Assembly (NCBI GenBank): GCA_944390675.1
Contig: CALXQR010000006.1
Span: 89,156 to 153,155, forward strand
Reading direction: 5' to 3'
DNA from: an uncultured Burkholderiaceae bacterium
GTDB lineage: Bacteria; Pseudomonadota; Gammaproteobacteria; Burkholderiales; Burkholderiaceae_F
Length of the DNA: 64,000 bases
Both the position numbers and the translations under genes were made by a program. Below, in pieces: positions 55,538-64,000 of the stretch. The notes beneath the pieces are model-generated. The model saw only the letters and a list, made by a program, of their open reading frames with translations. It did not search any database and was not told the DNA's origin. The first letter of the stretch is position 1. Each line of letters starts with the position of its first letter.

Positions 55538-56278
55538 TTAGGCTTCAGCGGCGACTTCGACGAATTCTTCTTCGCCGGCGGCTTGCTTGAGGCTTTCTTC
55601 GTTTTCTTGACGACCGGCCAAGATCGCGTCAGCCATGCCGGAAGCGTAGATGGAAACGGCCTTGGCCGAGTCATCGTTACCCGGGATGACATAGTCGATG
55701 CCGAGCGGGCTGCAGTTCGTATCCACAACACCGATCACGGGGATGCCCAACTTGTTGGCTTCTTGAACGGCGATCTTGTGATAGCCGACGTCAACAATGA
55801 ACAAAGCATCCGGCAAAGTCGTCATGTCCTTGATACCGCCGATGGAGCGGTTCAACTTTTCAACTTCACGCGTGAAGTCCAAGGCTTCCTTCTTGGTCAT
55901 CTTTTCCAAGCCGCCGTTGGCGATGGTTTCTTCCATGTCCTTCAAACGCTTGATCGTGAGCTTCACGGTCTTGAAATTGGTGAGCGTGCCGCCCAGCCAG
56001 CGTTGATCGACATAGCAGCAACCGGCGCGTTGAGCTTCAGCAACGATCGTGTCACGACCGCCGCGCTTGGTGTCAACGAAAAGGATCTTGCCGCCCTTGG
56101 AGGAGAGTTCGCGAGCGAACTTAAGGGCTTCTTCAAACTTCACAACCGTCTTTTCGAGGTTGATGATGTGAATCTTGTTGCGGGCGCCGAAAATGTATTG
56201 ACCCATCTTCGGATTCCAGAAGCGAGTTTGGTGACCGAAGTGGCAACCGGCTTCGAGCATTTCGCGCATGCTAACCAT
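55538..56278 (-). CDS. rpsB: 30S ribosomal protein S2
   Basis: 246 residues of S2: [20 protein letters not shown] at the N-terminus, [11 protein letters not shown] and [12 protein letters not shown] in the middle. First gene of the minus-strand envelope/translation cluster. Its promoter should lie in the roughly 290-base gap to map. Confidence 0.97.
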   Translation of the reverse strand: MVSMREMLEAGCHFGHQTRFWNPKMGQYIFGARNKIHIINLEKTVVKFEEALKFARELSSKGGKILFVDTKRGGRDTIVAEAQRAGCCYVDQRWLGGTLTNFKTVKLTIKRLKDMEETIANGGLEKMTKKEALDFTREVEKLNRSIGGIKDMTTLPDALFIVDVGYHKIAVQEANKLGIPVIGVVDTNCSPLGIDYVIPGNDDSAKAVSIYASGMADAILAGRQENEESLKQAAGEEEFVEVAAEA

Positions 56279-56571
56279 GATAATTTTTCCTTCTAAGGTT
56301 TAAGTCTGACAACGCGCCGCTATTTTGCGAGCCGATCGGACGGTAAACACCCTCCCGATTGCGGCATCAAGGCAAAACAACCATTAGATGACGCGCTGCG
56401 CTATTGGCTTCCCGAAAATAAAAAAGCCGAGCGGACGTCCGGAAAGCCCAAACAACATCCCTCGACACGAAAAAAATTAGCTTTTTTCGCACAGCTCGCT
56501 ATTATATGCGAAATCGTCTTGAAAAACGCAAAATTTTTCCAATATTTTTTAATAGTTAAGAAATTTTTACC

Positions 56572-57375
56572 ATGGCTATCGTCATTAAAACCGCTGAAGA
56601 AATTGAGGGCATGCGAAAGGCCTGCCGCTTGGCAAGTCAAGTGCTTGATTTCATTGAGCCATTTGTGGTCGCTGGTGCCAAGACTATCGACCTTGACCGA
56701 CAAATGAACGACTTCATGCTCGCCCATGGCGCAAAATCGGCCTGTCTGGGCTACGCTCCGAAGGGCTTCACCCCCTACCCGGGCTCCACCTGTATTTCCG
56801 TCAATCACGTGGTCTGTCACGGCATTCCGTCGGAGAAAGCGCTCAAAAAGGGCGACATCGTCAATATTGACGTCACGGTGATTTTGGATGGCTTCTACGG
56901 CGACACAAGCCGCATGTTCATGGTGGGCAATAAGATTTCCGTTTCCGCCCGCCACCTCGTTGAAGCCACCTATGAGTGTATGTGGCGAGGCATTGCCGCG
57001 ATCGCTCCGGGCCGTCCCTTAAATGATGTGGGCATTGCCTGCGAAAAGGTCGCTCACGCCGAAGGCCTTTCCGTCGTGCATGAATACGGCGGCCACGGCG
57101 TGGGACGCAATTTCCACGAAGATCCCTTTGTCTGCCACTACAACACGCACGACAACCGCATCATCATGAAGCCCGGAATGATTTTCACAGTTGAGCCGAT
57201 GTTAAATGCCGGCCGCCGTCAAATCTCTGAACTCAATGACGGCTGGACTGTGGTCACCGCCGACCGCAGTCTCTCGGCTCAATGGGAGCACACAGTGCTT
57301 GTGACCGAAACCGGCTACGAAGTCCTTACACTTTCTGAAGGCTATCCCCCGATTCCGGATTACATTAAGCGTTAA
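56572..57375 (+). CDS. map: Methionine aminopeptidase type I
   Basis: 267 residues. The metal ligands are seen: NIDVTVILDGFYGDTSR (two Asp), GHGVGRNFHE (His), FTVEPML (Glu) and WEHTVLVTE (Glu). It removes the initiator methionine. It is divergent from rpsB. The ribosome-binding site is weak (AAGAAA). Confidence 0.96.
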   Translation: MAIVIKTAEEIEGMRKACRLASQVLDFIEPFVVAGAKTIDLDRQMNDFMLAHGAKSACLGYAPKGFTPYPGSTCISVNHVVCHGIPSEKALKKGDIVNIDVTVILDGFYGDTSRMFMVGNKISVSARHLVEATYECMWRGIAAIAPGRPLNDVGIACEKVAHAEGLSVVHEYGGHGVGRNFHEDPFVCHYNTHDNRIIMKPGMIFTVEPMLNAGRRQISELNDGWTVVTADRSLSAQWEHTVLVTETGYEVLTLSEGYPPIPDYIKR

Positions 57376-57394
57376 TACCGCTCAATAGACAAAC

Positions 57395-57434
57395 CGGCCG
57401 CCCGATCAAAAAACTTTCGGACGGCCGATTTTTT
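57395..57434 (+). terminator. Terminator after map
   Basis: CGGCCG-C-CCGA (57395-57405) pairs with TCGG-A-CGGCCG (57417-57427) and is followed by ATTTTTTCG. Placed between the convergent map and fabF genes. Confidence 0.8.
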
Positions 57435-57475
57435 CGCTTCGCTTAGAGGGAAAGCACTGCGCTTAATGCGCTGTT

Positions 57476-58702
57476 TTAAATTTTCTTGAAAATAAGGCTG
57501 CCGTTAGTGCCTCCAAAACCAAAAGAATTCTTCATCGCGTAGCGAATTGCCTTTTCACGGGCGGTATTGGCGCAGTAGTCCAAGTCACACGCGGGATCAG
57601 GCTCTTCCAAATTGATGGTCGGAGCGATCACCTGGTTATGAAGCGACAAAACCGTGAGAACGGATTCGATGCCGCCCGCGCCACCAAACAAATGACCGAT
57701 CATGGACTTCGAAGAGCTGATAACCAAGTTCTTCACGTGTTCGCCGAAAACTTCCTTCACCGCTTTCGTTTCATTGGCGTCGCCCAACACGGTAGAGGTC
57801 CCGTGGGCATTTAAATAATCCACTTCGTCAACGTTGATGCCGGCTTGCTCAAGCGCCATTTGCATGCAATAGGCCGGTCCCTCGGTATTGGGGGTTGTAA
57901 TATGGTGCGCGTCAGCCGTCAGACCATAGCCCACGAGTTCGGCGTAAATCTTCGCGCCGCGCGCTTTGGCGTGTTCATACTCTTCGAGCACCATGACGCC
58001 CGCGCCTTCACCGAACACAAATCCATCACGGTTTTTATCAAAGGGGCGAGAGGCTTTGGTCGGATCATCGTTTCTGCGCGACATCGCGTGCATGCTGTCA
58101 AAACCGGCCATGGAAAGCGGGCAAATCGGCGCATCGGTGCCGCCTGCGACCATCACGTCTGCGTCGCCTCGGCGGATCATCCAATTGGCTTCCCCGATAC
58201 TGTGAAGACCCGTGGAGCAGGCGCTCACGTGCGCCATATTGGGTCCTTTAAAGCCAGTCATAATCGCAAGCTGGCCTGAAACCATATTGATGATGCAGCC
58301 CGGAATCAAAAAGGGCGAGACGCGGCGCGGACCGCGGTCAAGAAGCGTCTTATGGTTATCGGTGATCATCGGGATGCCGCCGATGCCGGAACCTACGGCG
58401 CAGCCGATGCGGCGAAGGTTTTCGCGCTCGCTATCAAGGCCGCTGTCGCGGATCGCTTGAAAAGCCGCCGCGATCCCAAAATGAATGAAGCGATCGAACC
58501 GGCGGGCTTCCTTAACGGGCATATAGGGCGAGACATCAAAGTCTTTCACTTCGGCTGCGATTTGGCAGCCAAAGTCCGTTGCGTCAAAACGCGTCACCGG
58601 CCCCACGCCGCTGACACCCTTCACTGCATTTTCCCAAACCGTCTTCACATCATTGCCGATCGGACAGACGGCGCCTAAACCTGTTACAACAACCCGACGC
58701 AT
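57476..58702 (-). CDS. fabF: 3-oxoacyl-ACP synthase II
   Basis: 408 residues from the ATG at 58702, with GAGG ten bases upstream; the frame opens 15 codons earlier. The active cysteine is in ACSTGLHSIGEA, with histidines in NAHGTSTVLGD and KSMIGHLFGGAG. It condenses malonyl-ACP with acyl-ACP. The gene is apart from any fabD-fabG-acpP cluster in the window. It sits between map and glnD on the opposite strand. Confidence 0.95.
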   Translation of the reverse strand: MRRVVVTGLGAVCPIGNDVKTVWENAVKGVSGVGPVTRFDATDFGCQIAAEVKDFDVSPYMPVKEARRFDRFIHFGIAAAFQAIRDSGLDSERENLRRIGCAVGSGIGGIPMITDNHKTLLDRGPRRVSPFLIPGCIINMVSGQLAIMTGFKGPNMAHVSACSTGLHSIGEANWMIRRGDADVMVAGGTDAPICPLSMAGFDSMHAMSRRNDDPTKASRPFDKNRDGFVFGEGAGVMVLEEYEHAKARGAKIYAELVGYGLTADAHHITTPNTEGPAYCMQMALEQAGINVDEVDYLNAHGTSTVLGDANETKAVKEVFGEHVKNLVISSSKSMIGHLFGGAGGIESVLTVLSLHNQVIAPTINLEEPDPACDLDYCANTAREKAIRYAMKNSFGFGGTNGSLIFKKI

Positions 58703-58885
58703 AAAAAATTGCCTCTTATCAAAATTCAGAACACAAAAAACGCTCACGGTGCTTCGTCTCCCAAACAGACACGAAACCGAGAACGGTTAAATAATTTGCT
58801 TCTGATGGTAACAAAAGGGCCCAGTGTTGGGGATCGCCTCTTTTGGTTAAACTACTAGTGCGAAAGTTTTAGGAAAAAGTACTCA

Positions 58886-61435
58886 ATGTGCGATTGCATC
58901 GAAAAATTTAAAACGCTCTCCGACGAGTTGGGCGAGCGGTTTCTCAAAGACGGCCGTGTGGCCACTTACCTCTTGGGACACACGGCTGCGGCTGATGACT
59001 GCTTAAAGACGCTTGCCGCTCAATCAGGTCTTGGAAGCGATGCCGCGCTTGTGGCCTTGGGCGGCTACGGCCGCAAAGAGCTTTTCCCGCACTCAGACAT
59101 CGACATCATGGTGCTTCTTGAAAAAGAGCCCGAAAAGGAAGAAGGCGAGAAAATCGAGCGCTTTTTCATGCAGCTTTGGGACATGGGGCTTAATGTCGGA
59201 AGTTCCGTTCGCACGGTTGATAACGCTATTGAAGAAAGCGCGAAAGATATTACAGTGCAGACCGCACTTCTTGAGGCGCGCTTGATCGGCGGCAACGCGG
59301 AACTTTTCGGGCGTCTGCAGAAAGAATTTTTCCTTCAGATGGATGCGGCGAATTTCTACCGCGCCAAAGCGCTTGAGATGCGCCAGCGCCATCAAAAGCA
59401 CGAAGACACCCCCTACTCGCTTGAACCCAATGTCAAAGAAAGTCCGGGCGGGCTGCGCGATCTGCACGTGCTCTTTTGGTGCTCGCATGCTGCAGGCATG
59501 GGCGCAACACCTGAAGAGATGCTCGCGCATCACATGATTTCCGACTACGAAGCCGATAAGCTCAAAGAATCGCTCCACGCGCTCAAAACCTTCCGAATTT
59601 ATCTGCACCTTTTAGCTAAACGCCATGAAGATCGTTTAATTTTTGATCTTCAAACACCGGTCGCCCTTGCCGCAGGCTACAAAGACACGGAGCATCAGCT
59701 CGCTAGCGAAGCGCTCATGAAGCGCTACTACCTCACCGCTAAATCGGTGAGCCAGCTGTGTGAAATTTTCATGCAGCTTTTTGAAGACCGCTTCTTTGGT
59801 GAAAATCAGGTGCATGAAACCGTCATTGACCGAACGTTTATCGCTCGAGGCTACACACTTGACATCACGCACGAAGGGGCGCTTAAAGACGATCCGAATG
59901 CGATCCTACGCGCCTTTTATATTCTGGAAAGCTCCGCTCCCTTAAAGCGGCTGAGCGTCTCGCTTTTACGAGAACTCTTTCAGGTGCGAAAACTGATCAA
60001 CGAGCGATTCCGCAACGATCCGACCAATAAAGCGATGTTCATGCAGATCATCAAGATGCCGCATGGGGTGAGCCACGCGCTCCTTGACCTTAACCAATGG
60101 GGCATTTTGGAATTGTTCCTGCCCGAATTCCGACACATCGTTGGACAGATGCAGCATGATCTTTTCCATACCTACACCGTTGATCAGCACACAATGCGCG
60201 TTGTGCGAAACATCCGCTACTTCACGCGCAGCGAATACGCGCATGAATACCCGCTTTGCACGCGGCTCATGCAGACGATGAAAGACAGTTGGCGCTTGGT
60301 GCTTGCCGCACTATTTCACGATATCGGCAAGGGCAAAGGCGGTCATCATGAAAAAGTAGGCGCCGAGATTTTGGAGAAATTCTGTGAGCGCTTCGGCATT
60401 GACCGCGTGACAACGGAGTTTCTCGTCTTTCTCGTTAAAGAACATTTGACAATGAGTCTTGTTGCGCAAAAGCAGGACCTCTCGGATCCCGATGTGATTA
60501 AGCGCTTTGCCGAAATTGTGCAAACCGAAGAAAAGTTAAACGCGCTCTTTTTGCTCACCGTCTGCGATATCCGCGCCACAGGCCCTAAAGTGTGGAACCG
60601 CTGGAAGGGGCAATTACTTCAGGATCTTTATTGGCAGACGCTGCCGCTCGTACGTCAAGGCGGCGTGCCGACACGCGACTCGCTTTTGCTGCAGCGGCAA
60701 AAGGATGCCAAGCAAATCATTCTTGAAGCCGGAGTCGAACAAAAAGCGATCGACGGCATTTGGAAAACACTGACACTGCAGTATTACCTGCGGCACACAG
60801 CCGACAGCATCGCCTGGCAGACGATTGCCATATCGAAGGTTTTCCCGACAGACGAACCCTTTGTGGAAACACGGCTTTTGAGCGATAACGTCGGCATAGA
60901 AATTTTGGTTTATACCCCTGATCGCTCGGGGCTTTTTGCAAGCATTTTGGGCTTTTTGCAGAAAAAACGATTCTCCGTTTTGGATGCCCGCATCTACACG
61001 ACAACGGACAGCATGGCGCTGGATACCTTTGTGGTGACGGATAACGGTGAGCGCGACATTGTGGCGCTCGCAAAGGAACTTGTGCCGGAATTGACTGAAT
61101 GGCTGAAAAATCCGAAGCCCATCACCAAATCCAAACCCGGGAAACTCTCGCGACGTTCACGTCACTTCCCGCTACAGCCCCTCGTTAACATTCAGGCCGA
61201 TGACTCAGGACGAAACTACCTGCTTTCCATTACCTGCATGGACCGTATCGGATTGTTATTTGATATTGCAACAATATTAAATAAATATCATGTCAATCTT
61301 CAAACGGCCAAGATTATGACAATGGGCGAACGCGTGGAAGACGTGTTTTTAATTGACGGCGAAGCGCTCAAAGACATCCCCACGACAGTGGCTATCGAAA
61401 AAGAATTGCTGGAAGTACTGACGCCGAACATTTGA
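58886..61435 (+). CDS. glnD: PII uridylyltransferase / uridylyl-removing enzyme
   Basis: 849 residues. The nucleotidyltransferase domain has GGYGRKELFPHSDIDIMVL (Asp71, Asp73). The HD domain has LFHDIGKGKGGHHEKVGAEI. Two ACT domains at the C-terminus (about 680-750 and 780-849) sense glutamine. It sets the uridylylation state of PII according to nitrogen supply. A terminator follows at 61464. Confidence 0.96.
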   Translation: MCDCIEKFKTLSDELGERFLKDGRVATYLLGHTAAADDCLKTLAAQSGLGSDAALVALGGYGRKELFPHSDIDIMVLLEKEPEKEEGEKIERFFMQLWDMGLNVGSSVRTVDNAIEESAKDITVQTALLEARLIGGNAELFGRLQKEFFLQMDAANFYRAKALEMRQRHQKHEDTPYSLEPNVKESPGGLRDLHVLFWCSHAAGMGATPEEMLAHHMISDYEADKLKESLHALKTFRIYLHLLAKRHEDRLIFDLQTPVALAAGYKDTEHQLASEALMKRYYLTAKSVSQLCEIFMQLFEDRFFGENQVHETVIDRTFIARGYTLDITHEGALKDDPNAILRAFYILESSAPLKRLSVSLLRELFQVRKLINERFRNDPTNKAMFMQIIKMPHGVSHALLDLNQWGILELFLPEFRHIVGQMQHDLFHTYTVDQHTMRVVRNIRYFTRSEYAHEYPLCTRLMQTMKDSWRLVLAALFHDIGKGKGGHHEKVGAEILEKFCERFGIDRVTTEFLVFLVKEHLTMSLVAQKQDLSDPDVIKRFAEIVQTEEKLNALFLLTVCDIRATGPKVWNRWKGQLLQDLYWQTLPLVRQGGVPTRDSLLLQRQKDAKQIILEAGVEQKAIDGIWKTLTLQYYLRHTADSIAWQTIAISKVFPTDEPFVETRLLSDNVGIEILVYTPDRSGLFASILGFLQKKRFSVLDARIYTTTDSMALDTFVVTDNGERDIVALAKELVPELTEWLKNPKPITKSKPGKLSRRSRHFPLQPLVNIQADDSGRNYLLSITCMDRIGLLFDIATILNKYHVNLQTAKIMTMGERVEDVFLIDGEALKDIPTTVAIEKELLEVLTPNI

Positions 61436-61463
61436 TTGATAGTTTGAAATCGAAGACCTTACG

Positions 61464-61498
61464 ACAAAGCCCTTGCCGATGAACGACAAGGGCTTTGT
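61464..61498. terminator. Perfect 12-base hairpin between convergent glnD and autotransporter
   Basis: ACAAAGCCCTTG (61464-61475) pairs perfectly with CAAGGGCTTTGT (61487-61498). T residues after it are few on either strand, but the stem is strong and the place, between two convergent genes, is right for a terminator. Confidence 0.7.
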
Positions 61499-61516
61499 AT
61501 TTACCTTAAAGGATTT

Positions 61517-63994
61517 TTAGAAAGCGTAACGAACGACGATATTGCCCGTCACACCTTCACGATCACCTGCATAACCCTTCGCGCCTAAATCCATAGACCA
61601 AGGACTATTTTGAGAAGGTTTCATGCTAACGCCTAATTCCATGATCGCGGTATCACCTTCAAGAGAAGGCACTTCAAGGTTCAATCCGCTTACTGCGCTT
61701 TCGGCATCACCGTCAAACACAAGTTCATAAGCTAAACCGACCTTCCAACCGGCGTACGGACAGAAAGCGCCAGTCATACGACCGCCGATACGGACAGCAT
61801 GCGTCAATGTCGAATCTAAATCCAATTCATCATTGTATTTGTTGTGCAGATCGACCTTGTCACCATCCAAATACGACAACAGATACCGTCCGTAAACATC
61901 CAAGTTAATGCTTTGAGTTAACGGAACGATATAACCCGCGCCAATATGCATCGTGGAGTAGAACACATCGCTGTCATACTTAGCGCTGTCTTGAGCGTAA
62001 AGGCCTTTAAATTCTGTTGAAGCCTGACCAACGCGCAAAGAACCGTCAACATAGAACGAATCGTTGAACATGTAGCGCGTTGCCACACCCACGCCATAGT
62101 AGTCGTGATCGGCTTCGCCCTTAGCGCGGTTGACATGACTGTCGCTATCAGCCCAGCCCGCTTCCAGGAATCCGCCGAGAACCCAATTGGGAGCAACCTT
62201 AACACTGGCGCCGGCCACCAACGTGTAACCATCAACATCAACACGAGAACCGGTGTTGTAGTTGCTGCTGCCACCTTGGATAGCTGCGAAAGAGGCCACA
62301 TCGCTCACTGTGGAAGCGCGTACCATCGCATCCAAACCTTCATCAGCGATGAATTCGGCACCTTGATTCACAAACGCCATCGTACCCAAATACGATTCGC
62401 TCAACGTCTTGGAGTTTTCCGTAGCTGTTGTTCCAACATCAACCAACTCACCGCCTTGCTCTCCGCCAGGCTCTTGAGGATCGTCAGACGTACCAGGATC
62501 CGAGGGATCTTCAGGATCAGGCTCTTCAGTTCCGCCCGGTTGACCTAAACGATCGTTCGGGATTGCAAAAACGCCGCCATCTGAATACGTCAGATCACCG
62601 TTAATGACTTCTAAGTTTTGATTGACAAACGTCGTTGGTACGGTAACCTTAGTGCCTTCTTCGATAGTAAGGGAAGCATCAGCGCCTTCAACACCGATCA
62701 AGTTATAGGTTTCGGTCTCATTGATCGACCCACTAATTAAGATCTTTTGTTTAGCTGAAATTGTTGTTGGTCCGGTAACCGTTAAGGCTGCCTTTGAAAT
62801 ATCAACATTAGCGTCTGAAGACTTATTCTCATCGGTGAGCGTAAAGCTTAAATTTTGGAAGCCTTCCAAACCACCGACCTTATTATTGGCTCCACTAACA
62901 GAAATATTGTTATTTGCATAAACATTCGGCTTGCCAAACAAGTCAAAGTTAGCAATATTAGTATCAACAACTGAAACCTTACCGGCAACTTCAACGTTTC
63001 CTAACAATTCCAGCGTGTTATCTGTGATTTGAGACGTTTGAACATATTCTGTTCCAGGAACTCTAAGCGAAACCACAGAAACATCACCAGAAATCTTTAC
63101 ACTTTTACCACTGTCTGCTTGAAGGGTTAACTTGTTGGATCCGATCGCTCGAATTCGGGCTCCATTATTTCTTTCCACATAAGCTGCAGTTGCCGATTTC
63201 AACTGACTGGAACCAGTTACAGATAAACTATTTCCTGAAGTTTCAAAGTCGCTTACACTTGAACCAGATGATTGAGAAACATAGATACCATAAGCATCTG
63301 CCTGCTCTGCCATGGTATCAGTGAGTTGAGTTGTGTTATCTGTTGCATAAAGACCAAAAGATCCTCCAGCAAGCACTAAATCAACAGCTGATATTCTTAC
63401 CGCACCTACTATCTTGGTATTATTGACGGATTTCAGCGTATTTTCACGGATGTACAGCGTTGCATTTGGATTTTCTTCGCTCGCAAACATGCTCGCATCC
63501 AGATATCGGGCACCAACGGCTGATACCTTATTTGATGAGTTCAAATTAACATTATCAAGGAGTAAGCCTCCCTTTGATGCCGTAAACGATCTCGTACTTT
63601 TAGAGTCAATCAACACAGTAGTAACGTTATTTGATACTTGTGCATTACCACTCAATTTCAGCCAAGCATTAGATATAGAAACCGTACCTGAAGAGCTAAT
63701 GTTTCTTAAATTCAATAAATATCCGTAGACATTTTCATATGGCCCAGAACCATCTTCAGGAATTGACCATGAAGGTGACTGTTCGAAACCATCATCAACG
63801 ATAGAACCAAAACTATTGACTTCTTGCCCAACGAAATCTTGAGCATAGACAAAAGGTGAAAAAACAGAAGAAACTGCAACAGCGACGACCGCTACACGAA
63901 TAACTTTATGACCTAATTGGATTGGGGGGGCACATATAGCCCCATCTGTCAAGTGATAAATGCGTAACCAATAAAAACCCTGGCACCGGTTCAC
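61517..63994 (-). CDS. Second autotransporter; 5' end uncertain
   Basis: About 825 residues in the open frame, which still runs to the edge of the window. A hydrophobic signal (VIRVAVVAVAVSSVFSPF, cleavage near VYA) is followed by a Ser/Asn/Thr-rich beta-helix passenger of about 450 residues, a flexible linker rich in Pro, Asp, Glu and Gly (about 500-535), and a C-terminal barrel ending RYAF. A run of seven C lies just before the signal core. The only ATG nearby (63945) is one base out of frame; eight C would bring it in. The frame in use could also begin beyond the window. Probable surface protein. Confidence 0.82.
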   Translation of the reverse strand: MNRCQGFYWLRIYHLTDGAICAPPIQLGHKVIRVAVVAVAVSSVFSPFVYAQDFVGQEVNSFGSIVDDGFEQSPSWSIPEDGSGPYENVYGYLLNLRNISSSGTVSISNAWLKLSGNAQVSNNVTTVLIDSKSTRSFTASKGGLLLDNVNLNSSNKVSAVGARYLDASMFASEENPNATLYIRENTLKSVNNTKIVGAVRISAVDLVLAGGSFGLYATDNTTQLTDTMAEQADAYGIYVSQSSGSSVSDFETSGNSLSVTGSSQLKSATAAYVERNNGARIRAIGSNKLTLQADSGKSVKISGDVSVVSLRVPGTEYVQTSQITDNTLELLGNVEVAGKVSVVDTNIANFDLFGKPNVYANNNISVSGANNKVGGLEGFQNLSFTLTDENKSSDANVDISKAALTVTGPTTISAKQKILISGSINETETYNLIGVEGADASLTIEEGTKVTVPTTFVNQNLEVINGDLTYSDGGVFAIPNDRLGQPGGTEEPDPEDPSDPGTSDDPQEPGGEQGGELVDVGTTATENSKTLSESYLGTMAFVNQGAEFIADEGLDAMVRASTVSDVASFAAIQGGSSNYNTGSRVDVDGYTLVAGASVKVAPNWVLGGFLEAGWADSDSHVNRAKGEADHDYYGVGVATRYMFNDSFYVDGSLRVGQASTEFKGLYAQDSAKYDSDVFYSTMHIGAGYIVPLTQSINLDVYGRYLLSYLDGDKVDLHNKYNDELDLDSTLTHAVRIGGRMTGAFCPYAGWKVGLAYELVFDGDAESAVSGLNLEVPSLEGDTAIMELGVSMKPSQNSPWSMDLGAKGYAGDREGVTGNIVVRYAF
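63924..63930 (-). repeat. C7 (G7 on plus strand) tract at the start of the second autotransporter
   Basis: Seven G at 63924-63930 on the plus strand, so seven C in the coding strand, in front of the signal-peptide core. GGGGCTATATGTGCCCC forms a hairpin that includes part of the tract. Its place matches that of the G10 run in the other autotransporter. Shorter than typical switch tracts, so phase variation is less sure. Confidence 0.55.
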
Positions 63995-64000
63995 GGCAGC

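Overview
The window looks like a chromosomal segment of a gut-type betaproteobacterium. A Burkholderiales member of the Sutterella / Parasutterella / Turicimonas group is the best guess. Reasons seen in the sequence: the rpsB-tsf-pyrH-frr-uppS-cdsA-dxr-rseP-bamA-skp-lpxD-fabZ-lpxA-lpxB-rnhB order with map divergent from rpsB and glnD nearby, a complete lipid A / outer-membrane assembly set, a secreted C69 dipeptidase, a FixJ-type regulator and two large autotransporters. The taxonomic call is inference from gene content, not from a marker gene.

Layout. 1-2.5 kb: the tail of a TPR-like gene, a cluster of palindromes, and a umuDC error-prone polymerase operon. 2.5-9.5 kb: mostly minus-strand accessory genes (small coiled-coil membrane protein, endonuclease I-like nuclease, M20 amidohydrolase, YjjG-like HAD phosphatase, exported esterase, an orphan ParA plus ribbon-helix-helix pair, glycerate kinase). 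9.5-12.2 kb: a YjbR/MmcQ protein, an AT-rich gene-free stretch, then a hipBA-like pair whose HipA seems to lack catalytic residues. 12.4-17.6 kb: exported C69 dipeptidase, orphan FixJ-type response regulator, a probable structured small RNA on the minus strand, a lipoprotein, a membrane protein and a Sel1-repeat protein. 17.6-32 kb: rlmB, rnr, tRNA-Leu(CAG), two DMT transporters, an aminotransferase, an MFS transporter, prmB, an ABC-F ATPase, and an LTA-synthase-like sulfatase-fold protein preceded by a membrane-only paralogue. 32-37 kb: a large autotransporter with two long G tracts. 37-39.3 kb: an AT-rich two-gene unit (AAA/DUF234-type ATPase plus an unknown partner with a pentapeptide repeat). 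39.4-56.3 kb: small proteins and the conserved envelope/translation cluster. 56.5-61.4 kb: map, fabF, glnD. 61.5-64 kb: a second autotransporter.

The most interesting signal is in the autotransporters. In the first, a run of ten G lies inside the signal-peptide coding region. The only ATG with a good ribosome-binding site (32614) runs into a stop just after the run, while removal of a single G would join it to the 1.4 kb-codon passenger and barrel frame. This looks like a phase-variable gene caught in the OFF state. A run of nine G lies upstream of the same gene, and the second autotransporter has a run of seven C at the matching place. Other points worth a second look are the HipA-like protein with altered catalytic positions, the AT-rich ATPase/partner pair, a structured RNA at 15.1-15.3 kb with an upstream 15-base element that recurs before the first autotransporter, and a UmuD with an unusual N-terminal extension.

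Genes with housekeeping roles work together in the usual way: fatty acid (fabF, fabZ) and lipid A (lpxD, lpxA, lpxB) synthesis, outer-membrane protein delivery (skp, bamA), phospholipid and undecaprenyl supply (cdsA, uppS), isoprenoid synthesis (dxr), envelope stress proteolysis (rseP), translation (rpsB, tsf, frr, map, prmB, rlmB), and nitrogen sensing (glnD).
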